Assembly (NCBI GenBank): GCA_951799425.1
Contig: OX637393.1
Coordinates: 33,595,244-33,659,243, forward strand
DNA length: 64,000 nt
Source of the DNA: Ilex aquifolium
Lineage: Eukaryota; Streptophyta; Magnoliopsida; Aquifoliales; Aquifoliaceae
Direction of reading: 5' to 3'
Under the pieces are notes generated by a model. It ran no database searches and was not told where the DNA came from. It was given only the letters and a program-made list of their open reading frames with translations. Made by a program: the position numbers and the translations under genes. Within the stretch, counting starts at the first letter, position 1. Each line of letters begins with the position of its first letter. Shown here one piece after another: positions 47,160 through 59,400 of the stretch.

Positions 47160-50100
47160 TTATTCCTCCACGAATTCTGGATATACCGGATCCGTTAACT
47201 CCTCCTCCACCTCCTGTCCTTCAAAACCCTTAAAGAATGGCTTAAGTCTTTGGCCATTGACCTTGAATGTCTAGCCATTCTCAGGGTTTGTCACCTCAAC
47301 AGCTCCATTGGGGTAGGCCACCTTGACAAGATAGGGGCCATCCCAACAGGATCGGAGTTTTCCCTGAAAAATTGAGAGGCGAGAATTGTATAAGAGCACT
47401 TATTGGTCGGGCTCGAATGATTTCCGTATGATGGAATTATCATGAAATATTTTAGCCCGTTCCTTTGAGATTTTGGAGCTCTCATACGCATCTCGTCGAA
47501 TCTCTTCCAACTCATTCAGCTCTAACTTCCTATGATCACCGGCCATTCTCAAATTAAAATTTAAAGTCTTAATGGCCCAATAGGCCTTGTGTTCCATTTC
47601 GACTGGCAGGTGGCAAGCCTTTCCATAGACAAGCCGGTAGAGAGACATGCCCAAAACAGTTTTAAAGACAGTGCGGTATGCCCATAGGGCATCGGTCAAT
47701 CTATCGGACCAATCCTTCCTATTTGGGTTAACCATTTTTTCTAGAATGTTTTTGATCTCCCTATTGGCTAGCTCGGCTTGGCCATTTGTTTGTGGGTGAT
47801 AGGCAGTGGATACTTTGTGAGTGACGCCATATTTGAACATTAGAGATGCAAATGGCCTATTACAGAAATGTGATCCACCATCACTTATTATTGCACGAGG
47901 CATCCCAAACCTCGAAAAGATGTTCTCTTTGAGAAAATTGACTACGACCCGGTGGTCATTAGTCTTGGTCGGGATAGCCTCCACCTACTTGGACACATAG
48001 TCTACTGCTAGGAGGATGTACAAATAACCAAATGACATAGGGAAAAGACCCATGAAGTCGATGCCCCAACAGTCGAATATTTCTATGACAAGCACAGGGG
48101 AAAGGGGCATCATGTTTCTTCGGGTCACACTACCCAAACGTTGGCATCTGTCGCATCCCTTACAAAACGAAACACAATCTTTGATAAGAGAGGGCCAGTA
48201 AAAACCTGATTGGAGAATTTTAGCCGAAGTTTTTTTCGCTGAAAAATATCCACCGCATGCTTGTGAATGGCAAAATGCAAGGACGTCTTGTTGTTCATTC
48301 TCAGGTACACATATTCTCATGATTTGGTCGGGGTAGTACTTGAACAGGTACGGGTTGTCGAAGTAGAAGTACTTCACATCTGCCATAAATCGTCTTCGAT
48401 CTTCTGGGCTCCATTGCGGTGGTATCTGTCCTGTTGCAAGATAGTTACATATATCAGCATACCAAGGACATACATAATGAATTGAAAGCAAATGCTCATC
48501 ATGGAAAAAGTCAGGGATAGGAATGTGCTCATCGGCCTCTTGCACCACAAGCCGGGATAAATGATCAGCCACCACGTTCTCGACTCCTTTCTTGTCCTTG
48601 ATCGTTAAGTCGAATTCTTGTAGGAGGAGTATCCACCTAATGACTCTCGGTTTTGCATCTTGCTTAGACAACAAATACTTCAAAGCAGAGTGATCAGTAA
48701 AGACAACAATAGGTGAACCAATGATGTAAGAACGAAATTTATCTAAGGCAAACACTACCGCTAGCAACTATTTCTCGGTGGTAGTGTAATTCATCTGAGC
48801 CTCATTCAATTTTTTTCTAGCATAGTGTGTCACATACGGTCTATTTTCCTCCATTTGACCGAGCACTGCACCGACCGCGTAATCACTCGCGTCGCACATG
48901 AGCTCAAAAGGTAGATCCCAATTGGGTGGTCGCATGATCGGAGGTGTGACTAGCATGCTTTTAAGTTTTTTAAAAGATGCCTCACAATCATCCGACCACT
49001 CGAATGGGACCTCCTTAGACAGCAGGTTGGCCAAGGGTCGGGCTAATGCACTAAAATTCTTTATGAATCGACGATAAAACCCCGCATGGCCCAAAAACGA
49101 CCGGATGCCTTTGATGGCTCTCGGCGTGGGGAGGTTGGAGATGGCCTCCACCTTGGATTTTTCGATTTCAATACCCCTTGCAGAAACTATATGGCCAAGC
49201 ACTATTCCTTTTGTCACCATAAAGTGACACTTTTCCCAATTCAAGACTAGATTCTTCACCTCACATCTTGTTAGAACTTTCTCCAAGTTTGCCAAACATC
49301 CCTTAAATGAATCCCCAAACACCGAAAAGTCATCCATAAAGACTTCCACTATCTTTTCCACCATGTCACTGAAAATCCCCATCATACAGCGTTGAAAAGT
49401 CCCCGGAGCATTGCATAGCTTTCGGTAATCAATGCACACCCTCCATCCGGTGATCACTCTTGTAGGTATAAGCTCATTCTCATCATTCTCAACCACCGTA
49501 ACTCCGGATTTCTTAGGTACTACTTGCGTGGGGCTAACCCACTTACTATCGGCAATTGGAAAAATGATCCCCACATCAAGTAGTTTCAGAACCTCATCCC
49601 TCACCACCTCCTTCATGATGGGGTTCAACCGTCTTTGTGGTTGTCGAGAAGGTTTGGAATCCTCCTCAAGATATATGCGGTGGGTGCAAATGAGAGGGCT
49701 TATCCCCTTGATATCTGCAATGGTCCACCCAATTGCTTATTTATGTTTTCTCAATACCTCTAAGAGTTCTTTTTCTTGTTCCATGTTCAGCGTAGAGCTA
49801 ATGACCACCGGGAATGTTTCTCCATCGCCAAGATAGGCGTACTTCAAATGGGAGGGTAACGACTTCAACTCCAAGTTTGGCTTTTGTTCATCTGACGGAA
49901 AAATTTTCTTTTCTTGTTGGGGTAACTCTTCGAATGTAGGGATCCAACTTCCCATCCCTTTCAATTCTCCTAACTCCTCTTGCTCATCCAACTCCTCAAG
50001 ATCTACAACTCCTTCTTCCTTGAATTTTAACATCCCCTCCAACTCCAAGTGCTCCTTAACCAAGGTGTCGATTCTACTGACCTCACTTACTTCCTCATCA

Positions 50101-51280
50101 TCACCTAGTTGCTTTGCCAAGTTGAATACATTGAGCTCCATTGTCATGTTCCCAAACGCCAACTTCATTAGACCATTCCTGCAATTTATCACAACATTAG
50201 ACGTAGCAAGGAAGGTTTGTCCAAGTATAACGGGGATCTGGGAACTAAGGTTAGCAACAGGATGTGTATCTAGCACAATAAAATCGACGGGAAAGTAAAA
50301 TTTATCAATTTGAACCAAGACATCTTCCACTACTCCCCTTGGTGTGCGGATGCTACGATCCGCTAATTGAAGCGTAATTGAGGTGGGCTTCAACTCCTCA
50401 AGCTTGAGTTGTTGATATACTGAGTAGGGAAGGAGATTAACACTCGCCCCCAAGTCAAGCAATGCTTGTTCCACCCGACAATTCCCTATGGTGATGGCAA
50501 TTGTTGGACATCCAGGGTCTTTGAATTTTGGAGGAGTATTGGTCCTCAATATTGAACTGACTTGTTCGGTTAAGAATGCTTTCTTCTAGACATTCAATCT
50601 CCTCTTCACCGTGCATAGATCCTTCAAAATTTTGGCACACGATGGTATTTGCTTGATGGCGTCGAGGAGTGGAATGTTAATCTTCACCTGCTTAAACATT
50701 TCCAAAATATCAGCATAATTAGCCACCTTGACAGGTGGCTTCAAACGACTCGGGAAAGGGGTAGACATGGGAGGAATAAACACACAATCATCACTTAATT
50801 TTTCTTTCTCAACAACCTCTTTTTTTTTCTCTTTACTCACCTCACCCTTGTCAGCGTCACCCAAGATATCTTTTCCTTTTGGCAATGTGGTCTTGGGTGA
50901 GACCGTTGGCAAAATGGTTTTGTCAATTTCTTTGTCACTACGGAGGGTGGTGATAGCTTTGAGTTGCTCACAACTCTCTTTGGTGGGGTCGGATGACTCA
51001 ATGACATGTTGCCCCTTAGGATTTTCTTGGGGTTGAGTGGGGAATTTCCCCTTCTCTTGTTGTGACACCCCTATGGCATTGGTAATTTTTGTGAGTTGAA
51101 CCAAGATGTTGTTGTTAAAGGTGGTTTGGCTTTGGATGAAGTTGTAAAACACATCCTCCAAGTTCTTCTTATGGGGAGGTTGGTAGGTAGAAGGATTGGA
51201 TGGACCTTGTTGGGATAAGTTTTGGGGAGGTGGACTTTGGGAGAAATTTTGTGGGGGTGTATTGGATGAATACCCTTTGG
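47160..51280 (-). pseudogene. pol: Element A pol: protease, RT, RNase H, integrase
   Basis: A single frame carries the whole pol from about 51,280 to the stop at 47160, broken by nonsense codons at 50586, 49737, 48768, 47985 and 47400 (three change TGG or CAG codons by transitions). Protease: LLDLGASVNLLPYS. RT: WVSPTQVVPKKSG, then WRVCIDYRKL joined directly to CNAPGTFQRCM, and VFMDDFSVFGDS. Compared with B, 67 residues are missing in frame, including the FLDGYS aspartate, so RT is dead. RNase H: VFTDHSALKYLL and VVADHLSRL. Integrase: zinc finger HSQACGGYF...CKGCDRCQ with the second His replaced by Tyr, then D (WGIDFMG), D (IISDGGSHF) and E ([12 protein letters not shown]). The C-terminal [19 protein letters not shown] motif is that of Athila. 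Confidence 0.9.
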
Positions 51281-52596
51281 GAGCTAGACGCTTGCCCTTG
51301 GCCTTGGTATTGATTTTGGTATTGACCTTGCTTAGGAGGCACAGGAGGTGTATGTGCAATTGAACCATGTGGCGTGGGATTCTCATTCCTCCAACTAAAA
51401 TTTGGGTGATTACTCCAACCCGGATTATACGTGTTTGAGTGAGGAGAGAATGATTGCCTTGGTTGGTTAAATGCATGGACTTGCTCATGATATGCTTCCT
51501 TAAGCGCCGAAATGTTGGGGCACTCCGATGTGGAATGCTCCACATTCTCACATATTGAGCAAAATTTCTCAGCCTTTGACACTTGTGACACCTCTTGCCT
51601 CCTATTAATCTCAAGACTCTCAACCTTCCTAGATAATTTGACAATTTTTGAAAGTAGGTCATCTCGGTCACTTAAGTCATAAATCCCTCCCCTATGAGTT
51701 TGGCTACTCCCTTGAGGGGAAGACCTTGGTACATCGGTGGGATTAGTGATGTCCCATGACTGTGCATTTTCTGTCAATGCATCAAAATAATCTAAGGCCT
51801 CATCAGGGTCTTTGCTCAAAAACTCCCCATTGCACATCATATCGATGAACTGTCGATGGCCTGGTGTGATTCCTTCATAGAAGAAACTCACCATTTTTCA
51901 TGGTTCAAAGCCATAGTGTGGAATGGATTGTAGCAAATCCTTGTATTGTTCCCAGCAGTGATAGAATTGTTCATTGGGCAGCTCAGAAAAATTTTGAATT
52001 TGCTTCTTTAGGGTGGTGGTTTTATGCATCGGAAAAAACTTGTTCAAAAACACGGAAATCATTTGTCCCCAAGATGTCACGGTCCGGGATCTCAAGGAAT
52101 GAAGCCAAGTTTTTGCCTTATCAGTCAGGAAAAAAGGGAACAATTTCATTCTTGCTATCTCTTCCATATTGTGATTGGGGAGAAATGTTGCAACTATTTC
52201 CTCAAAGTCTCTTATATGAGAATAGGGGTTCTCATTCTCAATTCCATGAAAATTAGGAAGTAATTGCAACATCCCTAGTTTAACTATGAAGAGATGAGCC
52301 TGTACCGGAAGGTGGATGCATGAAGGTGTAGTGGTGCGGGTTGGTTGAAGGAATTCCCGCATTGACCTCGCCAGAGGATCAATTTGAATATTGTTCCCTT
52401 CATTTCTATGAGGGGGGAATTGCATTTGTGGATGGGGCATTCCAGGTTCTTGCACTCCCCCACCCCTTTACACATTGGGGTTGACATCCATATCCTCAAA
52501 ATTATCAATCGCATTCTCGGGTGGGTCTTGGTCAATGTTCATGTCGGGGACCAAAGGTTGTCTAACTAGTCGGTTTAGTTCATCCCGTCCCCACAT
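51169..52596 (-). pseudogene. gag: Element A gag
   Basis: The Met at 52596 (MWGRDELNRLVRQPL) opens the frame. Stops follow at about 52468 (Gln expected) and 51896 (Trp expected; FEP-stop). Core motifs are LPNFHGIENENPYSHIRDFEEI, LFPFFLTDKAKTWLHSL, FLNKFFP and PNEQFYHCWEQYKDLL. An intact CX2CX4HX4C knuckle (CSICENVEHSTSEC) lies near 51,560, and NTYNPGWSNHPNFSW follows. A frameshift near 51,280 separates this frame from pol. Gag would build the virus-like particle; here it is broken. Confidence 0.88.
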
Positions 52597-52731
52597 GTAA
52601 CAAAACTATCTACAATTGAAATTGCAAACAAACAAAATTATATACAAGGATCAACGTACCTCAGCCCATGATGAACATCACAGAACTTACCTCTGTTGTC
52701 CGAAAATCACCTTCTTGATTCAACGATTGCC

Positions 52732-52750
52732 TTCCCCGGCAATGGGGCCA
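52732..52750 (-). other. Element A primer-binding site (tRNA-Asp type)
   Basis: The minus strand reads TGGCCCCATTGCCGGGGAA four bases from the LTR, matching TGGCGCCGTTGCCGGGGA, the tRNA-Asp-type site typical of Athila elements, with two mismatches. Confidence 0.8.
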
Positions 52751-52754
52751 AAAA

Positions 52755-54318
52755 TGCTTGGTTAAAACCGTTATTGTTCCTAAAATCCTAATATCATCCC
52801 TCAATGTGTATATGATGTAGGTGCGAAGGGAGTGTCACTCTCCCTTGGGATGATGTCAAAAGAAAGGGCAACAGAATGGTGGATAGAATGAAATGTTTAA
52901 AATGGAATGTGCGAAATGAACAAAAGTGTGTGCGTGAACAAAAGTGCTCCCTAAGCGCAAGGAGTCTTTTGAATGTCGTGTTTTACTTGGAAAAGTATTA
53001 CAAGGTCGTCTCCTCAGGGAAGGAAGGGAATTGTGTGAAGGTGATTTTGCTAAAAAAAGAGAAAAGTGTAAAATCTTTTGAGTTTGAGTTTTGTGATTGT
53101 GTTTTTGATGAAGATGAAATAAAACAAGTGTTGGCTAATCCGAAGGGTTCATTCCAATGGGATCCCAAATCAACTCGAAGCCTTCCTCGAATAGAGCTTA
53201 GATGAACGATTGATTCGTGGGAAGCTATGGACGAAATGGAGGTGAGGATCCAAGCATAACTCGTGACCAGGCCTACGGGATATCAAAGACTCACAACTGT
53301 ATCCTCTCTCAACCCAGTCAAACAGAACCATCGTACTCTGAGAGGAGGAAAGAAAATGAGTTGAAATGGCACACCCAAGAGGAGGTCTCCCTTGGATTAG
53401 CAAACTTAAAATCTAGTTACTCATGCTAAGCAAGAAAGACATAATGTAAAAAGACATAATGAAGAAATGAAGATTGGAGATAAAAAAAATGCACACATAT
53501 AACTTCCGGATAATTTATACAAGTCAATTACCTTTTGCTAAAGAGTGAATGAGAAACTACCCACTCTTCATTGCTTTGGTAAAGCTAGAAAAGTAAGTGA
53601 TGCTCATCCCTCCAAGTAGAGGCATTACAAGGTAAAAACAAATGACACAAGGAGCCAATCTTCGACAAAGAATGAGTGAATCACGTTCCACCCTTCACGG
53701 CTTTGGTAAAGCTCTAGAAAAGTGGAAGAGTTTCACTCCTCTAAGGGAAGAAGGAAGCTCAACAATGGAAGTAAAAGAAAGCAATAACTAGTTGGAGGGT
53801 TTTCCACAACCAAAAATCATATAAGAAAGTAAAGAAAGCAATAACTACTTGGAGGGTTTTCCACAACCAAGATCATACAAGAAAGTAAAGAAAGCAATAA
53901 CTACTTGAAGAGTTTTCCATTACCAAAAAGTGCTCTTTACAAGAAAGATGATACAATAGAAAAAAGATGATCTTTACAAGACCCAATGGGTGGTATTTAT
54001 AGACAACCAAAAGATGACATTTACAAGCCCCAAGGAGATGCTCTTTACAAGTCCCAAGAAGATGTCATTTAATTATACTTTGATCCACCTTTGTTTTGCT
54101 TTAATAATTGGCACCATATAGTTTGTAGCTTGATAATTGGCTCCCCAAGTAATTTGTAGCTTTGATACAATTGGCTCCTAAAAAGAACAATAATTAATGC
54201 ATTATCCCTAATTCACATACTAACCCTAATTTGACTTATTTTGACTAGTTTAACTTTGTTTAACTAACACAATTGTCTTATTAACTTAATTAAATTATGC
54301 ATTAATTAGGGTTAATCA
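52755..54318 (-). repeat. Element A 5' LTR (1,564 bp)
   Basis: TGCTTGGTT...GGTTAATCA. One copy of the region duplicated in the other LTR and about 2.6 minisatellite units. Minus-strand TATAAATA near 54,000. The LTR ends four bases from the primer-binding site. Confidence 0.92.
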
Positions 54319-54440
54319 CTACCAGCTCTAGGAGCAACTGTGACGGAAAGGCTGGTAATGGGTCACACTTTCGGTGTGCTCCTTTCTTCACGACGATGGA
54401 TTGAGCTTGAGCGGTTGCCTTGGATTGAATGTGATGCTTA
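54319..54440 (-). pseudogene. Gag-like fragment, proximal part
   Basis: The minus strand reads VVKKGAHRKCDPLPAFPSQL and then LLELV, running into the CTACC duplication. It continues in frame with VAANLIKTIPL beyond element A's other end at 41,514. The DPLP..SQLL wording fits the segment before the zinc knuckle of Tat/Ogre gag. No start codon is identifiable. Confidence 0.5.
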
Positions 54441-54774
54441 AAAATTTCCAAATTTAAAGCTAAGCAAATGATTCTTATATTGTGATGTCAATTTAAATAA
54501 AAAATTTTAATATATTTAATTACTAAGATTTAACACACACAAAGGCAAAATATATTTTTTATATACTGTAGTTTGAAAACTACATACCCCAAAGATAAAA
54601 CGATCAAGCCTAGACTCGACTAGTTACGAAAGAATTTGATCCTAAAAAAAAAATAACTACTTACTATCCAAGTCCACAACGGACTACAAAAAAAAAAAAA
54701 AAAACAACCATAGAAGAAATCCCATGTCTCTAAGTCGACGGGCCTGCATGACCTTGAAAACTCTGCCCTAGGCC
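54441..54774 (-). other. Element B region after the extra ORF
   Basis: AT-rich DNA with A runs at 54,643 and 54,687-54,704. A decayed acidic C-terminus of the extra ORF (LDEDFDLSVDEG near 54,800) may reach into it. Nothing else recognised. Confidence 0.45.
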
Positions 54775-55734
54775 TCTCACCTGTGCCCTCATCAACCGAC
54801 AAATCAAAATCCTCATCCAAGTTGAGGAACTAATCCCACTATTCTTCCATAGGCACTGGCACCTCAGCTATTGGCTCTTCCTACTGCTCGGTGGGATGGG
54901 CTCTCTCACCGGCCGCCCTCAAGACACTGTGATTTTTTAGCAATGAGCCAGAGTTCAGAACAACAACCTTCTTAGCCCTTTCCATAGTGGCATCCACCAC
55001 TACTCCTCCCTGCTCACATAACGCAGTCGCTATGCCAGCGAATGGAAGAGATCCCTTCTTGGGATCCACAATCACCCTCCGCATCTCAACAAATATCAGT
55101 GAAGGAAGATCAATGGAGCGAGTAGTGCCCATAGTATATAGCAATCTTTCCTGGTCCGGGTATATGTGGTTGTTCCTTAGCAAATGCATCATATTCAATA
55201 CTGAAATTAAATTCTTATACTTGTTCATGAAGTCTTCCTGCTGAAGGAACTTACAATCATTTGTCCATAAAAAATCAGGATCTGACAACAACTCTCTCGC
55301 AACAAGATACTCGAGTATGCTTGAGCGTAATCTAGGTCGACCATTCTGGCTTGAGCCATTATGGTCAACCAGGCATTAGTAGCAGCATCCACTCTGATAG
55401 CCTTACCACATACAGAAGTGTGGAAGCTGCCATCCTCGTGATCGTTCGCATTGCTGTAAAATTCACATACCAAAATAGGCACACCGGGCCATTCTCGCCC
55501 CATAAACCCATCCCATTTCCTTGCCCAAATAATATCTCTCACTCCTAATCTAGAAAAATCTTCGTACTCAATTTGTCTCTCACATACAAAAGGTTTGTTC
55601 ACATAGTATTGAAAAAATCTTACCCTTGCCCTTAATGTTTTGAATCGATGAGGGTCAAAAGTTCAATCTTCATCGCGAGTCTATTGAGTGTCAATCCTCG
55701 CCCTTTTCGAGGTAAAAGCCTTCAGGGGTGTCAT
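54775..55734 (-). pseudogene. Element B extra ORF, putative plant transposon protein domain
   Basis: The ATG at 55734 lies about 110 nt after an internal TATA box. Two early stops follow. The readable body starts PFVCERQIEYEDFSRLG, then LVCEFYSNANDH, SVCGKAIRVDAATNAWL and, after a frameshift near 55,250, YTMGTTRSIDLPSLIFVEM and SLPFAGIATALCEQGGV. This pattern (xxREFYAN, V-RG-xxV, xLPFxxxIxxLCxxxGV) is the 'putative plant transposon protein' domain found in extra ORFs of Athila-like elements. Its function is unknown. An acidic tail follows. Confidence 0.7.
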
Positions 55735-55840
55735 TGGGTGAGTAGAAAAAGAAGAGTAGAGTAAAGAGTTTTAAGGAGGGAGAATGCCGTTTGAAATATT
55801 TTTTTGAATGGAGAGAGATAAAAAAAATCGTCCCAGAAGG

Positions 55841-56115
55841 CCTCCTTTTATAGTTTTGAGGCGCGCGTCCGGATGCGCCTCAACAATTTCATTTAAAATG
55901 GCCTTAATGACATCGCTTCCGGACGCAAGTGAGTTACCATCTGGATGCGTGTTTGAACTTGAAACAATTGGCTTTTATCGTCCGGACGCAAGTGAAGTCT
56001 CCATCTGGACGTGTCTTCCTGAGAGCATGCCCAAGCTCAACTCTTAGAAAAAAATTTAGTCTATATCATAACACGCGTTCGGATGCAAAAGCACTACAGT
56101 CCGGACGCAATGTCC
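55841..56115 (-). promoter_or_regulatory. Internal promoter of element B with CGTCCGGACG repeats
   Basis: The minus strand has CTATAAAAGGAGG (55853-55841) followed by a C/T-rich leader to the ATG at 55734, a classical plant promoter layout. Upstream are a perfect CGTCCGGACG (55979-55988) and variants at 55866, 55917 and 56099, plus GGCGCATCCGGACGCGCGCC next to the TATA. The words CGCAAGTGAG and CATCTGGACG repeat between them, as they do in B's LTRs. Confidence 0.55.
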
Positions 56116-56218
56116 AGCAAAGTTCCAATCTCAACACTTAGAGAAAAACAATTCTCAAAACTTCCTACTAAATGAACAAAAATCTTAATGATGCAATGCA
56201 CACACCATGAAATGTTCA

Positions 56219-56247
<29 letters not shown>
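56219..56247 (-). repeat. Expanded internal polypurine tract of element B (C19A10)
   Basis: C19 then A10, followed by CATTGTCCTCAATG, the same signature as the internal polypurine-like tract of element A (GGGGG...CATTG-ACAATG). The homopolymer expansion is unusual and may be unreliable in length. Confidence 0.6.
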
Positions 56248-56250
<3 letters not shown>

Positions 56251-56462
56251 AAACAGTACATTGTCCTCAATGTATAACTATGCAGTTAACACCAACAAAA
56301 CAACAAGAAATAGATTGGTAGAATTCAGGGATGACATACCTTGCCTTGCACCGCTTTGCATCAACTTAAAAACGCTAAATCTAGGAAATAAAACTAAACA
56401 TGTGAAACATAAACCACCAATAAAAACTAATATACAACAATTGGGTTGATTTTTTTCAAAAG

Positions 56463-59400
56463 TTATTCGTAGTGGGGATCCATCAACTCGATGGATTCCA
56501 CTTCCATAACACCCCCTTCCAAGAACGGCTTTAATCGTTGGCCATTGACTTTAAAAATAGTTCCATTCTTGGGTTTTTCAATTTCCACACTCTCATAGGG
56601 AAAAAATTCTTTAACAATGAAAGGACCACTCCATCTAGTTCAAAGTTTTCCTTTAAATATATGCAGTCTAGAATTATACAAAAGTACTTTTTGTGAAGGT
56701 GTGAAAGTTTTTCTCAAAATATTTTTAGCATGAAACACCTTCATTCGTTCTTTGCTAATTCTGGAATTCTCATATGCTTCATCCTTGATCTTATTTAGCT
56801 CATTCAGCTGTAGTCTCCGTAAAGAACTAGCTTTTTAAGGCTAAAATTAAATATTTTAATGGCCCAATATGCTTTGTGTTCGAATTCCACAGGTAAATGG
56901 CAAGCCTTTCCATAAATCAATCTACACGGAGACATGTCAATTGGGGTTTTAAATGCAGTGCGATATGGCCATAACGTGTTAGTTAGTCTTAATGACCCAT
57001 ATTTGCGATCGGCATTCACTATTTTTTGCAAAATGTAGTTGATCTCCCGATTGACAAGCTTTGCTTGACCACTTGTCTGTGGGTAATAAAGAGTTGCAAT
57101 TTTATGTGTTACACCATATTTTTTCATTAAATTTGTAAAAGGTTTATTACAAAAGAGTAATCCTCCATCACTGATAATGGCCCGTGGTATACCAAATCTG
57201 GACAAAACATTTTCTTTTACAAATTTTAAAACAACTCTGTGATCGTTTATCCAGCATGGTATAGCTTCAACACACTTGGATACGTAATCAACCGCCACTA
57301 AAATATATAAATAACCAAAACAAGGAGGAAAATAACCCATAAAATCAATGCCCCAACAGTAAAAAAATTATATTATTAAAATCGGGTTGAGAGGCATCAT
57401 GTTTCTATGGGTTATTCCTCCTAACCTTTGACATCGCTCACAAGCTTTACAGAAATTGTATGAATCTTTAAAAAGTGTTGGCCAATAAAATTCATACTGC
57501 AAAATTTTCGCAGTGATTTTTTTAGTAGAAAAATGGCCTCCACATGCCTTTGAATGAAAAAAAGAAAAAATACTACTTATCTCATCGTCTAAGACACATC
57601 TTCTGATAATTTGGTCGGAGCAATACTTGAACATATAGGATCATCCCAAAAGAAACTTCTTACTTCCACCAAAAATTTCTTTTTATCTTGTGCATTCCAA
57701 GTTGGTGGCATATTATCTGTTACAAGAAAATTTACAATATTAGCAAACCATGGCAATGAAGAAATAATCAAAAACTGTTCATCAGGAAATGTATCCTTGA
57801 TCGACATTGTCTCCATAGGCACATTGCTCACAAGTCTAGACAAGTGGTCAACCACTACATTCCCTACCCTTTTTTATCTTTGATTTTTATATCAAACTGT
57901 TGGAGCAGGAGGATCCACCTAAGCAGCCAAGGTTTTGCATCTTTTTTTTGTCAACAAGTATTTAAGAGCTGCATAGTCTATGAAAATAATGAGGATCCTA
58001 CAAGATAAGACCTAAACTTGTCTAAGGCAAATACTACTACTAGTAATTCCTTTTATGTTGTGGAATAATTCATCTGTGCATTATTTAAGGTCCTACTAGC
58101 ACAATATATGACATGTGGCTTTTTCTCATTACGTTGCCCTAAGAATGCTCCCATAACATAATCACTGGCATCACACATGATTTAAAATGGAAGACTCCAA
58201 TCTAGATGTTGCATAATTGGAGCTGTAATAAGCATGCCCTTTAGCTTATCAAAAGCTTCTTGACAAGACACACCCCACTCAAAAGGTATTTCCTTCCTTA
58301 GGAGGTGGCAAAGTGGCCTAGATATAGAACTAAAGTCTTTTATGAACCTTCTATAAAAACTTGCATGACCCAGAAAAGGCCTAGCATCCTTAAGGGTCTT
58401 AGGGTTAGGAAAATTAGAAATTAATTCAATTTTAGCTCTATCAACTTGAATTCCTTCAGAAGAGACAATATGACAAAGAACAATTCCCCTTTGAACCATG
58501 AAGTGACATGTATCGTAGTTGAGTACAAGGTTCTTCTCTTCACATCGGATTAAAACTTTCACAAGATTTGAAAGGTAGTCATCATAAGAATCACCAAAAA
58601 AAGTAAAATCATCCATAAAGACTTCAAGAAAATGCTCAATTGTATCATTGAAAATACTAAGCATACACCTTTGAAATATTGCAGGTGCATTGCAGAGGTC
58701 AAAAGGTATCCTTCGATATGCAAATGTAGCAAATGGGCTAGTAAATGTGATTTTCTCTTGGTCCTCTAGGGCTATCTCAATTTGGTTATATACCGAATAA
58801 CCATCCAAAAAACAATAAAACATATGTGAAGCTACACTTTCTAAAATTTGATTCATAAAAGGTAAAGGGAAGTGATCCTTTTTTGTCACATAATTTAATT
58901 TTCTGTAGTCAACACACATTCTCCAACTAGTTATTATTCTAATTGGTACAAGTTCATTATTGTTATTAGCGATTACAGTGACACCTGATTTTTTTGGAAC
59001 TACCTGTGTGGGACTCACCCATTTATTATTAGCTATAAGGTAGATTATCCCTACATCGAATAATTTCAACACTCCACTTCTTACCACTTCCTTCATGTTA
59101 GGGTTAAGTCACCTTTGCATCTCCCTAGATGTCTTAGCATTATCTTGTAAATATATTTTTTGAGTGCACAATAAGGGACTAATCCCCTTGATATCAGCAA
59201 GAGTCCATCCAATAGCACCCTTGTGTTGTTTAAGAAGTTGTAGTAGCATACATTCTTGAGCTGAACTCAGATGAGAAGAAATTATTACCGGAAATGTCTT
59301 CGTCTCCCCTAAGAATGCGTACTTTAGCTCAACAGGTAAAGGCTTCAATTATAGTTTGGGAGCCTTGGCACTTGATGGAACAGGTAGGGTAGTTCTTGGC

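Larger units (their letters stand above)
41515..54318 (-). mobile_element. Element A: Athila-like Ty3/Gypsy retrotransposon nested in B
   Basis: LTRs 41515-43998 and 52755-54318 are flanked by CTACT (41510-41514) and CTACC (54319-54323), a 4/5 target duplication. B's gag-like fragment reads through once A is taken out. Minus-strand order: LTR, tRNA-Asp PBS (52,732-52,750), gag, protease, RT, RNase H, integrase (ending 47,160), internal polypurine-like tract, internal promoter, small ORFs, conserved 3' block, polypurine tract, LTR. The LTRs agree at about 96% in the first 136 bases, so A is younger than B. Coding decay is mostly single nonsense changes with the frame kept. Confidence 0.92.
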
